From Blakeslea trispora (lineage: Eukaryota > Mucoromycota > Mucoromycetes > Mucorales > Choanephoraceae): a stretch of DNA of 64,000 bases. The DNA lies in assembly GCA_025331445.1 (NCBI GenBank), contig JAIWNE010000059.1, forward strand, positions 62,001 to 126,000, in the 5' to 3' direction. The translations under genes and the position numbers were made by a program. Positions 12,653 to 23,978 of the stretch are shown here, piece after piece (the first letter of the stretch is position 1; each line of letters opens with the position of its first letter). The notes under the pieces were generated by a model, which worked only from the letters and a program-made list of their open reading frames with translations, did not search any database and had not been told where the DNA came from.

Positions 12653-13924
12653 TTTTGACAACAAAAAAATAGAGTAAAAGCAAAGAAAGGAGAGAAGAAA
12701 AAAAAAAAGGAGAAAAGGGGGAAAAAAAAAAGAGAACCTTTTTGTGTGACCATAACAAGGGTACGATCATCCATTTCAACCTATCAAGATTTACCCTCTC
12801 TTTTGTTATGCTTTCAGATTTACACATCACTTAGAAATACAAATAGCAACAATGTTGTATGTGTTATATTCTTATAAAATAAGTGTTTTTTCATTGTTGT
12901 GCTAAAAGAAGTTGAGGTACTAAAGGATGTCAGAGATTCAAGGAGCAATAGCCCATCTATAGTCATCTCAAGAAGGTGTACACTTGATTTTTCAAATTCA
13001 ACTCATCCTGTTATGAGTTGATAGCTTTCATATAGCTGCTTTATCCGAACAAATAGTGTACCTCACTAATATACACAAGTTTTATTGGTAGATTCGATAG
13101 CTGATATGTAAAGAGCAAAACCTATTTTGTGCAGTTATTCAGTAAAAGTTAGCGCACAAAGGTCAATACTTTTCAGAGTTTAAACAATATAAATATCAAG
13201 CAGTCAATCTAAAAAAGGTTCAAACAATGTTACTCTGTTGTTGGAAAGTACCACACTGTCAGGCAGTGAGCTATCTGCTGGGTTGTTTATTAGATAGAGG
13301 AACGATTATTTGACGCATTTAAATTTTTATGCATAGAAAAAAAAAGAGAGTTTTAAAGAGGACTTTAAAAGAGAAAAGGCATCTTGTACGGAACCTGAAC
13401 AGGTCTCCACTGATGATTGCTGTATGCGCGATATATGCTAATTGCTTATGAGGGAGGGACCCAGGCATTCATTAGTAGAGCAATGGGAACATTCTATCAT
13501 TTTTGCATTTGATTGGTTGGTTCTCAACTTTTAGCGTCTTTTCACTTTGTAAACAAACAAAAGGTTATAAAAAAGGGTACTTTTTCCCTTCCCTCTTTTT
13601 TTTTTCTCTCTTTTCTTTCTTTCTCACATCTCTATCAAGGTTCAGCTATGGTCAAGGCAAGGCCAAGGTAAGTAGTTTTTCTTTATCTTTTGGTGTTTGC
13701 GTGTATATGTATTAGTGTGCCTTCATAAGGCACGCGCTTTATAAACTACTTCTTTGCCTGAACAATGCATGTTTGACGCGTTCGCTGGAATTCATTTTTT
13801 GGCTTGAAGCGTGTCTTAATGGTTATCAGCAGTGAAAAGAATGAAAATGAAAATGAGCTTCTTGAAGTTCGCATTCCAGCACTTAGCTCATCCGGCGAAT
13901 GCGTTTGAGCGGTGCTTAGTCTTT
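12653..13924. other. Intergenic region upstream of kynureninase
   Basis: Holds the kynureninase promoter and then AT-rich sequence. Purine-rich A/G runs lie at about 12665-12735 and a T/C-rich run at about 13580-13630. No gene is supported. Confidence 0.5.
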
Positions 13925-14572
13925 TTTTAATGGTTCAAAACTAGTTACGGATTTTGAAAATTAAATTTAAAGAGTACTTTACATCATGAAGGCTGTTATG
14001 CATCAGTACAGCTTTTGCCCAATTCGACCTCTCTTTGATCCAAGCTAAACGCAATTGTTTGGGCATCTGCTTCAGAGTAGGCTTTTTTGCCGCTACACGA
14101 GATTTGAACTTCATACGAGTCAATGCCACCCGAAAAGCGGACAAAGAGACCTTCTTGCCTGAACCCAAAATTCGACGATATTGAGCCCTAATTGACTCAG
14201 TAGGTCGACGATGAACGCTTTGACTAATCGCGTTTAAATTAGTTTGAGAAAGAAGCCTTTTTCTTCCAGTTGAAGTTTTGGGAAGAGTGGTTTGTGTTTT
14301 CTGAAGTCTTTTATAAGCTGATCGTACAGTTGATTCAGGGTGGTCGAGATCTCCTGAGATTTGAGCAAATTTTTTTTTGTACAAAAAAGCGCCTGCTAAT
14401 CTACCATAATCGTGCTTATTGGCTTTTTTGGCAACAAGAGTAGTAGTAGATGTGCTCATTTTATTATGTTTATTAAGAAAAAGGTGATGGGAAGATCAAC
14501 AGAACAACCATCGGTTAGATGATCGAATTGCGGAGTTTACGAAATCCGCTACTTATTTCGAACCACACTGTA
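13925..14572 (-). mobile_element. Internally deleted Tc1-like element
   Basis: A truncated Tc1-type transposase ORF is bracketed by degenerate terminal inverted repeats. The left repeat is 13931-13956 and the right is 14540-14565, with 20 of 26 positions matching when one is reverse-complemented. The right end continues outward as CACTGTA, so its inverse starts with the CAGTG typical of Tc1/mariner ends and is flanked by TA. The left outer end is eroded. The ORF runs into the left repeat, so the catalytic part appears to have been deleted. Outer borders are approximate. Confidence 0.6.
13941..14459 (-). CDS. Truncated Tc1-like transposase, DNA-binding domains only
   Basis: 172 aa, uninterrupted. 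Residues about 17-55 look like the first helix-turn-helix (HDYGRLAGAFLYKKKFAQIS). Residues about 80-150 look like the second (HTH_Tc3_2-type: RRPTESIRAQYRRIL, SAFRVALTRMKFKSRVAAKK) and end with LRLAWIKERSNWA, the segment that normally precedes the first catalytic aspartate. None of the DDE domain follows. The stop codon lies inside the left terminal repeat. It cannot catalyse transposition. A DNA-binding remnant or repressor is possible, as is simple decay. Confidence 0.65.
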   Translation of the reverse strand: MSTSTTTLVAKKANKHDYGRLAGAFLYKKKFAQISGDLDHPESTVRSAYKRLQKTQTTLPKTSTGRKRLLSQTNLNAISQSVHRRPTESIRAQYRRILGSGKKVSLSAFRVALTRMKFKSRVAAKKPTLKQMPKQLRLAWIKERSNWAKAVLMHNSLHDVKYSLNLIFKIRN

Positions 14573-14762
14573 CATTTCATTCACTCATTAAGCTTAAAAG
14601 TCAAAGCCAGAATATGTTCATACCCAAGAAAACAACCTCAATGTACGAACATAAGAACACGACAGTTGTTGTATCCCTTCAGGGTAAACTTGGCTAAACA
14701 AAAACAGCGTGTTTATGGTATGACTCTTTAATTTTCCTTTTATAAAACGAATTTGCAATAAA

Positions 14763-17262
14763 TTAGACTTGTACTTTCTTGTCCTGTTCAACAGTCTTGA
14801 CGGTTACTTCTAAAAGCTTATTCAATCTAGTAATCATAGATCTTGGATCATCTAAAACACCTGCAGCACACAAAGCATTATCGTATACTTGTTCTGCCAC
14901 TAATTTAGCCAAGTCAGGATTTGTTTGACGGATACCAAACAAACCCTTCATGACAGGATGGTCAGGATTGATTTCTAAAAGTGTAGGATCAGCAGGTGTT
15001 TCTTCCATTCTGGCTGAACCTTGCATCATTTGCATCATTTTTCTCATGGCAGGGCTTTCATGTTCGAGTACTAAAAAAAAGAGAGAGAGAGAGGAAATGA
15101 GCTACTTGATCTATTTCGACAAAGAGAGACACACTTACCAATGGCAGGGAAAGTAGCCAAACGGCGTGATACATTGACACCCTTTACAATGTCTCGACCA
15201 AGTTTGTCCTCAATCCATTGAGCAAGCTCTTTGGCATCTGCATCAGATAAAGAACTGTTTGAATCACTACGACCAAGTTGCAAAAGAGGATCTGAAGCTG
15301 CTTCAGGTGAATCAGCAGAGATGAGTTCATAGCCTTGGAATTCCTTGAGATGATTGACAACGAATTCATCCACAGTTTCATACAAGTAGAGCAATTCGAC
15401 ATCATTCTTCTTGAACATCTCTGTATAGGGACTTTCCTCGGCATATTTACGTTTAGGTGTCAACAGATAATAAATGCGTTTTTGACCTTCCTTGCTATGA
15501 CGAGCGTAATCCTCTAAGCTGATCATACTGCCGTTCTTGGACTTGGAGCTCTCGAATCGCAATAACTTGGCAATGTCTCGCTTATGCATAGCGTCTGTAC
15601 ATGCACCTTCTTTGATAAATTGGCCATAATCCAAAAAGAACTCGTCGTATTTCTTGGGGTCCTTCTTGGCTTCACTGTCGAGCCATTTGAGCACTTTGGA
15701 TGTCATGACCATTCCGAGTCGAGACAGAATGTTGTCTTGTAAGAGTTCACGAGATACATTCAGAGGAATATCTTCAGAATCTACTACACCCTTGATGAAA
15801 CGCAGATAATTGGGTAAAAGACCAGCAGATTCAGGCTGGATCAAGACTTTACGAGAATACAATGCAACACCTGGTTTTGTCTGTTCTCCCAAGAGTTCCA
15901 TGTGTTTTTCAGGGATATAGAGAACAGAGGAGATGGAAAGAGGCGAATCTGTCTTGAAGTGTAGAGTATATTGAGGATCGTCCCATGCGTTGGCAATAAA
16001 TCTATAAAATTGTGTATGTTCTTCTGGAGTGACACTGTTGCGATCCTTGGTCCATAATGCGTCTACTGTATTGACTTTTTTACCGTTAAGATAGATAGGA
16101 AATCCTACAAAGCTAAATTGTTTTTTTTTGATAAGTTTTACAGCTAAAAAAAAAATTCTCTTGACTTACTTGGAATATTTTTTGATGATAGAATCCACTT
16201 CAAGTTCAGAAGCATAAGATTTAGAATCTTCTCGAAGCTCAATCACTATCTTTGTACCGACTGCTACATTTTCTGCTTCTGCAACAGTGTATGAACCTTG
16301 ACCATCAGTAGTCCAACAATAGCCTTTTGAACCAGGTAAAGCAGACTTGGTGTATACTTTGATCTTTTGTCCAACCATAAACTAACAACAGAAAAAAAAA
16401 TCGTATATATCTTAGATCCCTATTCAGCAAACAATATGTATATATATATATTCAATACCGTACAGTTGAATAGAAACCAACACCAAACTGACCAATGATG
16501 TTTTCTTTGGTACCCTTGGATCCCTCTTTTTCTAACTTCTCCATAAACTTCTTGGAGCCTGAACTAGCGATGGTACCCAAATTGGCATTCAATTCGTCCA
16601 ATGTCATACCAATACCAAAGTCCTGAAGAACGAATTGGTTCTTTTCTGTGTCGAGTTCGATACGGATCTCAAGAGGGTTGTTGCTATCGACATCGGCTTC
16701 TATAGCTTGTGTTTGACGAAGCTTCTCAAGTGCATCGGCAGCATTGGAAATAAGTTCACTGAAAGCTGATATGAGTGTTGACAGTTATTGAATTTTTTTT
16801 TTTGTCAGATAAAACTAAAAAGATACATACCGAACAAAGATTTCTTTTTCGGAATAAAGCGAATTGGCTACAATATCCAACAATCTTTTTGTTTCTGTCT
16901 TGAACTCATGTACTTCTTCTTGACCAGTGACAATTTCATCGTTTGAACTAACATTATGCTAAGCCAAAATACTGTGATGAATAAGCAAGTAGATAGATAG
17001 GAAGAATTAAAAGCTTACTTCGGAAGCATCAGTGCTATAAGCTCTAACTGCCTTTGCGATGGCATAACTGGTGGAAGCAATTGATGTACGAACGAGAGCA
17101 GGTGAGGACTAGAGAAAATATTTGATTGATTGTCAATTTTTGACAGGTTGCTTAGTTTCTGTCTGTATTGCTTACCAATACTACATTCAGCTCTCTTCTA
17201 ACACTTTTGCGAGTAGATTGTTTCAGCAAAGGAGCTGCTGAACGAAGTAAGGGTCGAAACAT
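14763..17262 (-). CDS. TRAP1: Mitochondrial Hsp90 (TRAP1-type chaperone)
   Basis: ATP-dependent Hsp90-family chaperone, predicted to be in the mitochondrial matrix. Seven exons: 17262-17176, 17108-17019, 16958-16831, 16758-16464, 16381-16170, 16112-15139 and 15070-14763, giving 697 aa. The first ~55 residues are Arg/Ser/Leu-rich without acids early on ([20 protein letters not shown]), like a mitochondrial presequence. GHKL ATPase marks follow: [28 protein letters not shown] and [10 protein letters not shown]. The middle domain has [18 protein letters not shown] and [10 protein letters not shown], and TRAP1 spelling is preferred over cytosolic Hsp90 (NFV-FP-YLNG, short linker). There is no acidic charged linker and no MEEVD tail, which excludes cytosolic Hsp90. 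It is divergent from the F-box gene, with 171 bp between starts. Confidence 0.93.
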
Positions 17263-17433
17263 TGTTTTATAAAGAAAAAAAAAAAGAAAGAATGAATTTT
17301 GAGTCAACCAGGGCAAAGTTTTTTTTTTTGGAGATTAAGTGACAAATTAAAACACCGAAGTTAAAAACTTGAAATTTGGATTACTACTCATACCTTTTCA
17401 TACCCCCTTCTTTTTTTTTTTCTCCCTTTATAC
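17263..17433. promoter_or_regulatory. Compact divergent promoter, TRAP1 / F-box gene
   Basis: Only 171 bp separate the two start codons, so both promoters and 5' leaders must share this segment. It contains A-runs and T-runs (about 17275-17286, 17320-17330 and 17410-17422), which are typical nucleosome-depleting tracts. Confidence 0.5.
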
Positions 17434-19032
17434 ATGTCCTTTTTGTTGCCTTATGAGGTTGTGTTTAGTATATCTCAATTTATGAGCATAGAAGATAAGC
17501 TTTCAAGCTTAACTGTATGTCGTACTTGGTATAGACCAGTATTTGAATCACTTTATACACACGTTCACCTGAGTTCACTGCAGTCCTTTCGTGCCTTTCT
17601 CTATATTGTTGCTCATCATCCTCTTTTGCCAGGAAGTCAAGTTAGAAAATTATGCCTGTATATAGAGCCACGGGAAAGCTTTGATTTTAGAGAGAGGCCA
17701 ATGACTATCACTGAGATGGAAATCTTGGCACGCTATTGCTATAACTTGGACAGCTTTTTCTTTCATGATCATTGGTACTGGTACTGTCTTGATCAACTTG
17801 AGCTAACACAGCTATGGCCGAGACTGCGTCGGTTACCAACAGCCAGATACAGTAAAACAGCACTAAGGGTGTTTGAGAAGCTAGGTGACCGATTAACTGA
17901 CCTTTGCATCAATTGTCCAGCCATGTCTTTTGAGAAGATCTCTCGGCTACTCAGTTGCATGCATCAACTAGAGACAGTATCCATTCGTGTTAGATCAATG
18001 AAACTCGACATCGAGTTATTAGACGAGATTCATGCAGCTGTACCACAACTAAAACATCTTGACTTGCAGACTCAAATGTTAGATACGGAGATACTACGAC
18101 AATTACAAAAACCAGTCTGTTACCCACTTGTATCGTTGCAATGCAATATCTACAAACCAGACTCTGTTTGGTTTACCTTGATCAAGTCGCGCTATACCCA
18201 TTTGAAGTCGTTGTCGATACATGTCCTAAGAAAGTTTATAGATGATTTCCCTTCAGCGGAAGAAGCAATGGAATGCATAGAACCCATTTTTGACTTAATC
18301 AAACACTCCTCTATCCAACAAATCAACATTCATATTCGGCACCCTTACGACCATCCTTTCATAGAGAACTATACACTAGGACTTGTTCATGCTTATTCTG
18401 TTCTCAGTTCTCAAAGTATTCCCAGTATATCCATTTGTTTTCGATATTTTGACTGGACAGAATCTATATCGTCCGAATCAAGCTACATTACTAGAGAGAT
18501 ACCCGAAGTACTTGACTCATCCACCACTGTACATAAGAAGACTACTTATCATACCATTAGCTTCGAATTTGGCATTGGCGAAGACTATGACTTTGATGAG
18601 ATGAATGTCTTGAGCACTTGGCTTGCTAAGCCTATTAATTTTCTAGTGACTCATCTGAAGCTCGAAAGACAGATACGCGAAATCGACTATGTAGGCAAAG
18701 TACGCCCACTCTTTCTTGATACTGTCTTGACTCATTTTCCTCAACTTATTTCTCTTACTTTCTCAAGAAGGATCAAGCTCAAAAAGGGTATCAAAGATGC
18801 TGACACAGCTTTTCTCACCCTGTTAGATCGAAAAGACAAAACAAGGCATGACCATATCCGTTACCTATATATAGAAGACGTAAAGATAGACAGCTACATA
18901 TACCGATATTTATTCAAGTATTGTCCTCATATTGTCAGGATTGAACTAGTCAATTGTTTCTTGGATGAAGAAACTGTGTTGGCTCTAGAATATTATTGCC
19001 TGTCAAACGACGTTACTTTGATTTTGAAATAA
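17434..19032 (+). CDS. F-box / leucine-rich-repeat-like protein
   Basis: 532 aa, intronless. An N-terminal F-box spans residues about 1-45 (LPYEVVFSISQFMSIEDK, LTVCRTWYRPVFESLYTHVHL). The remaining residues have irregular leucine-rich repeats (for example LKHLDLQTQMLDTEILRQL and LKSLSIHVLRKF). By family knowledge it should bind Skp1 and serve as a substrate receptor in an SCF ubiquitin ligase. Such genes form large, fast-changing families in Mucoromycota, so the substrate cannot be inferred. Its start lies 171 bp from the divergent TRAP1 start. Confidence 0.8.
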   Translation: MSFLLPYEVVFSISQFMSIEDKLSSLTVCRTWYRPVFESLYTHVHLSSLQSFRAFLYIVAHHPLLPGSQVRKLCLYIEPRESFDFRERPMTITEMEILARYCYNLDSFFFHDHWYWYCLDQLELTQLWPRLRRLPTARYSKTALRVFEKLGDRLTDLCINCPAMSFEKISRLLSCMHQLETVSIRVRSMKLDIELLDEIHAAVPQLKHLDLQTQMLDTEILRQLQKPVCYPLVSLQCNIYKPDSVWFTLIKSRYTHLKSLSIHVLRKFIDDFPSAEEAMECIEPIFDLIKHSSIQQINIHIRHPYDHPFIENYTLGLVHAYSVLSSQSIPSISICFRYFDWTESISSESSYITREIPEVLDSSTTVHKKTTYHTISFEFGIGEDYDFDEMNVLSTWLAKPINFLVTHLKLERQIREIDYVGKVRPLFLDTVLTHFPQLISLTFSRRIKLKKGIKDADTAFLTLLDRKDKTRHDHIRYLYIEDVKIDSYIYRYLFKYCPHIVRIELVNCFLDEETVLALEYYCLSNDVTLILK

Positions 19033-19326
19033 TAATAAAAACAAAAAAAGGGAACTTGCATGAATTTATTCCGATTTAAAAATCTGCTCGAACCGGACTA
19101 GTCAGAAGAGACTATGCTATTGTAAGCCCTTTCCTAGCTTTTATCAATTGAAGCCAAGTCTGCAAGAAGATGATTCCTCCTCTTTGAATTTTAATTCATA
19201 ATAGTTTTATGTAAGTAGAGGCTATCATTGCTATCATCAGCATCAGACAAATAAGCTCTCTTTAATGGATGGATTGTGATTGACATATTCCTCGAAAAAA
19301 AAAAATATATTCTCCATTTTTAGCAA

Positions 19327-20151
19327 ATGGCTGACTCTGCACCGGCCGATAGTAAGTTTGATGATGACTCCTTTTTTTTTCTTTTCTTAATCAAGAGATG
19401 TTGACATTGATTTCTAGGACGTGGTAACTTTGGACGTGGTCGTGGTCGTGGTGGTCCTCGTCGTGGACGCCGTACTGAAGAAAAGAACGAATGGGTTCCT
19501 GTCACTAAGCTCGGTCGTCTCGTCAAGGCTAACAAGATCAAGTCAATTGAAGAAATCTACCTTTTCTCATTGCCCATCAAGGAATACCAAATTGTTGACT
19601 ACTTCCTTCCCAAGCTTACCGATCAAGTGATGAAGATCATGCCTGTTCAAAAGCAAACTACTGCTGGTCAACGTACCCGTTTCAAGGCCTTTGTTGTTAT
19701 TGGTGACGAAAACGGTCATGTTGGTTTGGGTGTCAAGTGTGCCAAGGAAGTTGCTACTGCTATTCGTGGTGGTATTATCCTTGCCAAGTTGTCCATTATC
19801 CCCGTTCGTCGTGGTTACTGGGGCTCCAACTTGGGTGAACCTCACACTGTCCCTTGTAAGGTGACTGGTCGTTGTGGTTCCGTCATGGCTCGTTTGGTCC
19901 CTGCCCCCCGTGGTACTGGTATTGTTGCCTCTCCTACCGCCAAGCGTGTCCTTCAATTGGCTGGTATCAACGATTGTTACACCTCTTCTCGTGGTTCTAC
20001 CCGTACTTTGGGTAACTTCGTCAAGGCTACCTTTGCTGCCATTGGTAACACTTACGGTTTCTTGACTCCTGATCTTTGGGAAGAAACTGAATTTGTTAAG
20101 GGTCCTTACCAGGAGTTTTCTGACTTCCTTGCTCAAAAACAGAGAAAGTAA
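19327..20151 (+). CDS. RPS2: 40S ribosomal protein S2 (uS5)
   Basis: Small-subunit ribosomal protein near the decoding site. Two exons: 19327-19351 (a tiny first exon with the start codon, typical of fungal ribosomal genes) and 19418-20151, giving 252 aa. The N-terminus is RG-rich ([18 protein letters not shown]), a methylation target in this family. The S5 domain follows ([23 protein letters not shown], with the SxRGxTRT-like [12 protein letters not shown] near the end). Codon choice is far more biased than in neighbours (GGT, GTC, AAG, CGT), as expected for high expression. It is convergent with the SUR7-like gene, 183 bp apart. Confidence 0.97.
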
Positions 20152-20334
20152 AAAAAAAAAAGGAGAAATGACACTGTTTGAAATAAAACTTGACAATCCC
20201 CTTTTTGTAAGAAAGAAAAAAGAAAAGAGAGAGAGAGGAATGGCACATTAAAGTCAATTAGGAGGAAGAAGGTATTATTTATTAATAGGAGAAGGTGTAT
20301 TTGGGTGTATATGTTAAATATGTATATAGACATA

Positions 20335-21925
20335 TTACATTTTATTGGATGATTGAAAGTACTTTTGTATACGTTCATCCCGGATCACTTTTTTGTTTAG
20401 AGGGTGTTCAATGCTTGTTGATGACATTTGAGGATGATAGAGTTGATTAGATGAGTATCTTCGACTTTGATTTACAGGCTGATGCTCAAAATAATTTCGG
20501 CTTGAGATGTTGTAATTAGGAGTCTCTTCATAATACATGGGCGTCATGCAAAACGAAGATTTTCTGGTATCATGATAAGGTGATGGTACAGATGGAGAAG
20601 GGACCATTGGATTAGTAAATGACTGTTGTTGGTAAACAGGATCGATATTAGAAAGAGGTCGTCCATTTGACCTTCGTCTTCGCTTTTCTCCAAATGTCAT
20701 GGCAGAATCATTGCTCTCTTTTCGGGCAGTCGACTGGCGACGATTTTGATTGGTAGAACGATGATTGCTGGTCCTCACAGGGGGTGGTACACGCGATCGA
20801 CGGGCTTTTGAGGCGCTGGGAGGGGGAGTGAGTGATGGGTGGAAAGATCTACTGTCCTGAGAGGAAGGTGGCGATAGAGATGGTTGAGAAGCATATTCGT
20901 ATGCTAGGCGGTCGTACTTGACACGATTAGCTGACTCTGCCCGAGCGAGATCACTTTCGCTTTCGTTTAATAGAGATGCATGGTGCCATGCAGCCAAGTC
21001 GTCCTGAGGTGGTGATTGACTTCGAGAGGATTGTTCCGTCAATTTCTTGTTACTTTCTGTTACTGAACTCTTGTTTCTCTTCAATGGCCAGAATCGATCA
21101 ATGTGTTCATCCATATCTAATGCTGAACCTGGTAGCTCTGGATCTCTATAGATCAACCCAGAAGCTAACAACCAAAGCAAAAGTCCAATAAAGGACAAAC
21201 CAAGCGCAATACTAAACATAACAACTTCCATTCCGACTTCATGTTGAACACAATAGACTGTATTTTCAGGATCGTTACATGTTGACTTGATCTGTTGGTT
21301 ATATTGATGATATGTTGAGCCAAACACAGCAGCAACAAGAATCAATGTGACTGATAATAATCCAGCAACTATCTGTCGAGGAAGATACTGCTTTCTTCTT
21401 TTAGCCCAAGTAAACCCAATGAGACATGCAACCCCTGATAGAGCAGTAGCTAGAATCAAAGGAATAACTCTACCAAATGATTGGCTGGTTGCTTCTGCTG
21501 GTTTGGCTAAATGTGTTGTAGCTGCTGTTTCTAAAAGCACTTGAATGTCTTTTTTTCAAAAAAAAAAAAAAAAAAAGTTAAAATGACGAAGGATGATATC
21601 ATCGTGATTGCATTTTACCAGGTTGATAGTGAAGATTCGTAGAGCTACAAGTACAATTGAGAGGATAGAAATAGCATGATCTCCAGAGTCCAAATGAAAC
21701 AGAATCAGGTGTAGTGATGTTGCTTGAAATGTTTCGATAAAGATAAATTTGCTGAACAGATAAACTGCTTTTAAAGTCGCAATCTTGATTGGCTTGATTC
21801 GTCTCGAGCCAACTACCAAACCCGATAGCCAAAACAGCTAACAGCAAGCAGCAAAGTCGAGTCGTTGGCAGTATGACTTGTCCAATAAATGAACCATACG
21901 GCAATTGCTTCTCTTCAAAAGCCAT
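20335..21925 (-). CDS. Four-span membrane protein, SUR7/PalI-like
   Basis: Two exons (21925-21619, 21539-20335) give 503 aa. Four membrane segments: TM1 in exon 1 (TRLCCLLLAVLAIGFGSWL), then RVIPLILATALSGVACLIGF, IVAGLLSVTLILVAAVFGS and MEVVMFSIALGLSFIGLLLWLL. The extracellular loop between TM1 and TM2 holds several cysteines and N-glycosylation sites (NISSNIT, NCT). A long cytoplasmic tail of about 280 residues is Ser/Pro/Arg-rich. The topology (large first loop, four TMs, disordered tail) is that of SUR7/PalI/claudin-like fungal proteins linked to eisosomes or ambient-pH signalling. I do not see a diagnostic motif that separates these subfamilies. Confidence 0.65.
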
Positions 21926-23471
21926 TGATTGATGATGACAAAGTTTCGAGCTTCAATACACTGAATGAAGAATTTCGTAGTCTCTTGAAATTCTCTGGAT
22001 TACAACTTTATGTTTGAAAATCTACAAGACAGTTTGAATGAATGAATGTAAAAAGAGAAAAGTATGTTTTAGATGAAAAAGGAAAAACAATCAATAAAGG
22101 AAAAAGAAAGAAAGAAAAAGGGCACTTCTTATAGTCGGACCTCCAAGTGGTATGACAACTGAAAGTGGTAAATACCACCTGAACACTTGTACAAGGATGA
22201 ATTGCTTAGGAAGAATTTGACTAATTTAATCAAGAAATCAATTGTTGATTTGCCCTGTAATTTGAATTTATATTGTTTGCCACTTTCCAAATCTATTGAC
22301 ACTCAATAATAGGGAACTATCTTTAGGAATAAACTATACGCTTGAAAAAAGAGAGAGAAAAACCATTGGTGGTACACCATCAAGAAATCAAATGTCAGTT
22401 GTGTCTACAACAATACCATATTAGATTTGTGTAATTTTTTGGTGCTCCTTTGTTTTCTTTACTCAAGCTCTAATTATCCAACAATTTTGAAGACCAGATA
22501 ATAAAAGCTGCAGAGAGAAATTTCAGGACAGGTACACTAAAGGCTTTTATAAATCTGGACAAGCTTCCGTTACGGTATGGGGGCCCTTCAGTAGTACAGA
22601 AAAACCATAATGAATTGATATGCTTGATATTCAATTGGTTGCTACTTTTTTTGTGACTTAATAGTTTCATCAAATAATATAGGATTATTGTACAAAGAAA
22701 AAAAAAAAACAGAGACAACTTTCCACCCATGTCATGCTGGCTCATGCAAGTAGAGGATAATGAAAGCATGTATATTGACTCTTAAGACATCAGCCGATTT
22801 GAGAGCCGAGCAACCAGCTTTGGATGACAACGACTACAAAGAGGCTATGCGTCATCTTGAATACATTCAACTACGGTTTTAACCATCACATTTTAATTCA
22901 TTTCCCATCCCATCCCATCCCAGCGCTCACGATCGTCCAACAAATCGCTGTGTCCTCCAGTCTCCTCCCTAGTTGCAATCTCAATCATAGCCCGCTGATT
23001 GTAATTGCATTGATCTTCTTGTGTGCAATCACATAAAACTTGTACAACATTCATCCATCTTTTGTTGTGCTATACATACATACGTAGAAGGCTTCTTTCA
23101 TACCAACCCTGGGAATACAGTTCTATCGATAGATAGAATTGTTTACATTTCATAGTTTACCTGACCATTCTGGCGCCGCAATAACCTTGTTTCTAGGAAT
23201 CGTATAGCTCTGTGCCACAAACGACACAACAGAAACAAGGCTAAAAGGGAACCCTGTTCATATACAAACCATTTTATCATACAAAAAAACAAGAGATGTT
23301 TAAGCAGGAGAATGAGATTAAGTTTATTAGATATACATGGTGTCGAATAACGATACGAAGGGTGAGGGGGGGTATGATGCACTTTGTAGATTTTCTTCTC
23401 TGTTGGAGTTGAAACATATTCCAAGTGACGTGCATGTGTTTGCAAAGAGAGAAAGGTGAGTACGCATGGGT
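21926..23471. other. Intergenic region, SUR7-like promoter side
   Basis: Holds the upstream region of the SUR7-like gene, including a short palindrome at 22165-22178, A-rich tracts, and a CCCAT-type tandem pentamer at about 22905-22922. No gene is recognised. Confidence 0.5.
22165..22178. promoter_or_regulatory. Perfect 14-bp palindrome, candidate operator
   Basis: GTGGTAAATACCAC is GTGGTA and its inverse around AA (6-bp arms). The half-site AAGTGGTA also occurs just upstream at 22145-22152. It lies about 240 bp upstream of the SUR7-like start codon. A dimeric regulator site is possible; this is inference only. Confidence 0.25.
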
Positions 23472-23978
23472 CTATAATGGAGGCAAGAGGTTCTTGAATT
23501 CATCAAAATCAACAAACCCGTCACGATTGGTGTCTGCTGTCATCATCATTTCCTTTAGTTCATAGGGTGTAAGGCGGGCATCCAATCGTTTCATCACTTG
23601 TTCCAACTCCTTCTGACTGATACGACCATCATGATCTAAATCGAAAAAGCGAAACCAGGATAAGATTTCTTCATCTGAATTCTTCTCTGACAAGACAGTG
23701 GAATAAGCTGCCTCTTGTTCTTCTGGTTGATAAGGTAAATAGTTGAACATAGCCAATACAAACTCATGGAAGCCGATCTTGTTATCGCGATCAATATCTG
23801 CAGCCTCAACAATATGGGTAAGTTGTTGTGGTTGAGTGAAGATATCCAGGCTTATCAGAATATCCGAGAATTGTTCAGTACTAATGTATCCCTTTTGATC
23901 AACATCATATAGCTTAAAGGCCTCTTGAAGTGTGTTGAATTCTTCATCAGTAATACCCAGGCTTTGATAGGCGTTCAT
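23472..23978 (-). CDS. Calmodulin-like protein with four EF-hands
   Basis: 168 aa, intronless, calcium-sensor type. Four canonical 12-residue loops: 25-36 (DVDQKGYISTEQ), 61-72 (DIDRDNKIGFHE), 113-124 (DLDHDGRISQKE) and 149-160 (DTNRDGFVDFDE). All have acidic residues at positions 1 and 3, and all but loops 1 and 4 a usual 12th residue. The linker between the EF pairs is long (residues about 80-105), unlike calmodulin, nearer to calcineurin-B or centrin-like sensors. The start at 23978 begins the first recognisable helix; an upstream in-frame extension lies in a poly-T tract and is unlikely. Partner unknown. Confidence 0.85.
   Translation of the reverse strand: MNAYQSLGITDEEFNTLQEAFKLYDVDQKGYISTEQFSDILISLDIFTQPQQLTHIVEAADIDRDNKIGFHEFVLAMFNYLPYQPEEQEAAYSTVLSEKNSDEEILSWFRFFDLDHDGRISQKELEQVMKRLDARLTPYELKEMMMTADTNRDGFVDFDEFKNLLPPL

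Noticed and set aside
19567..20196. Long minus-strand open frame opposite RPS2
   Set aside because: Shadow of the strongly codon-biased RPS2 gene; no family resemblance.
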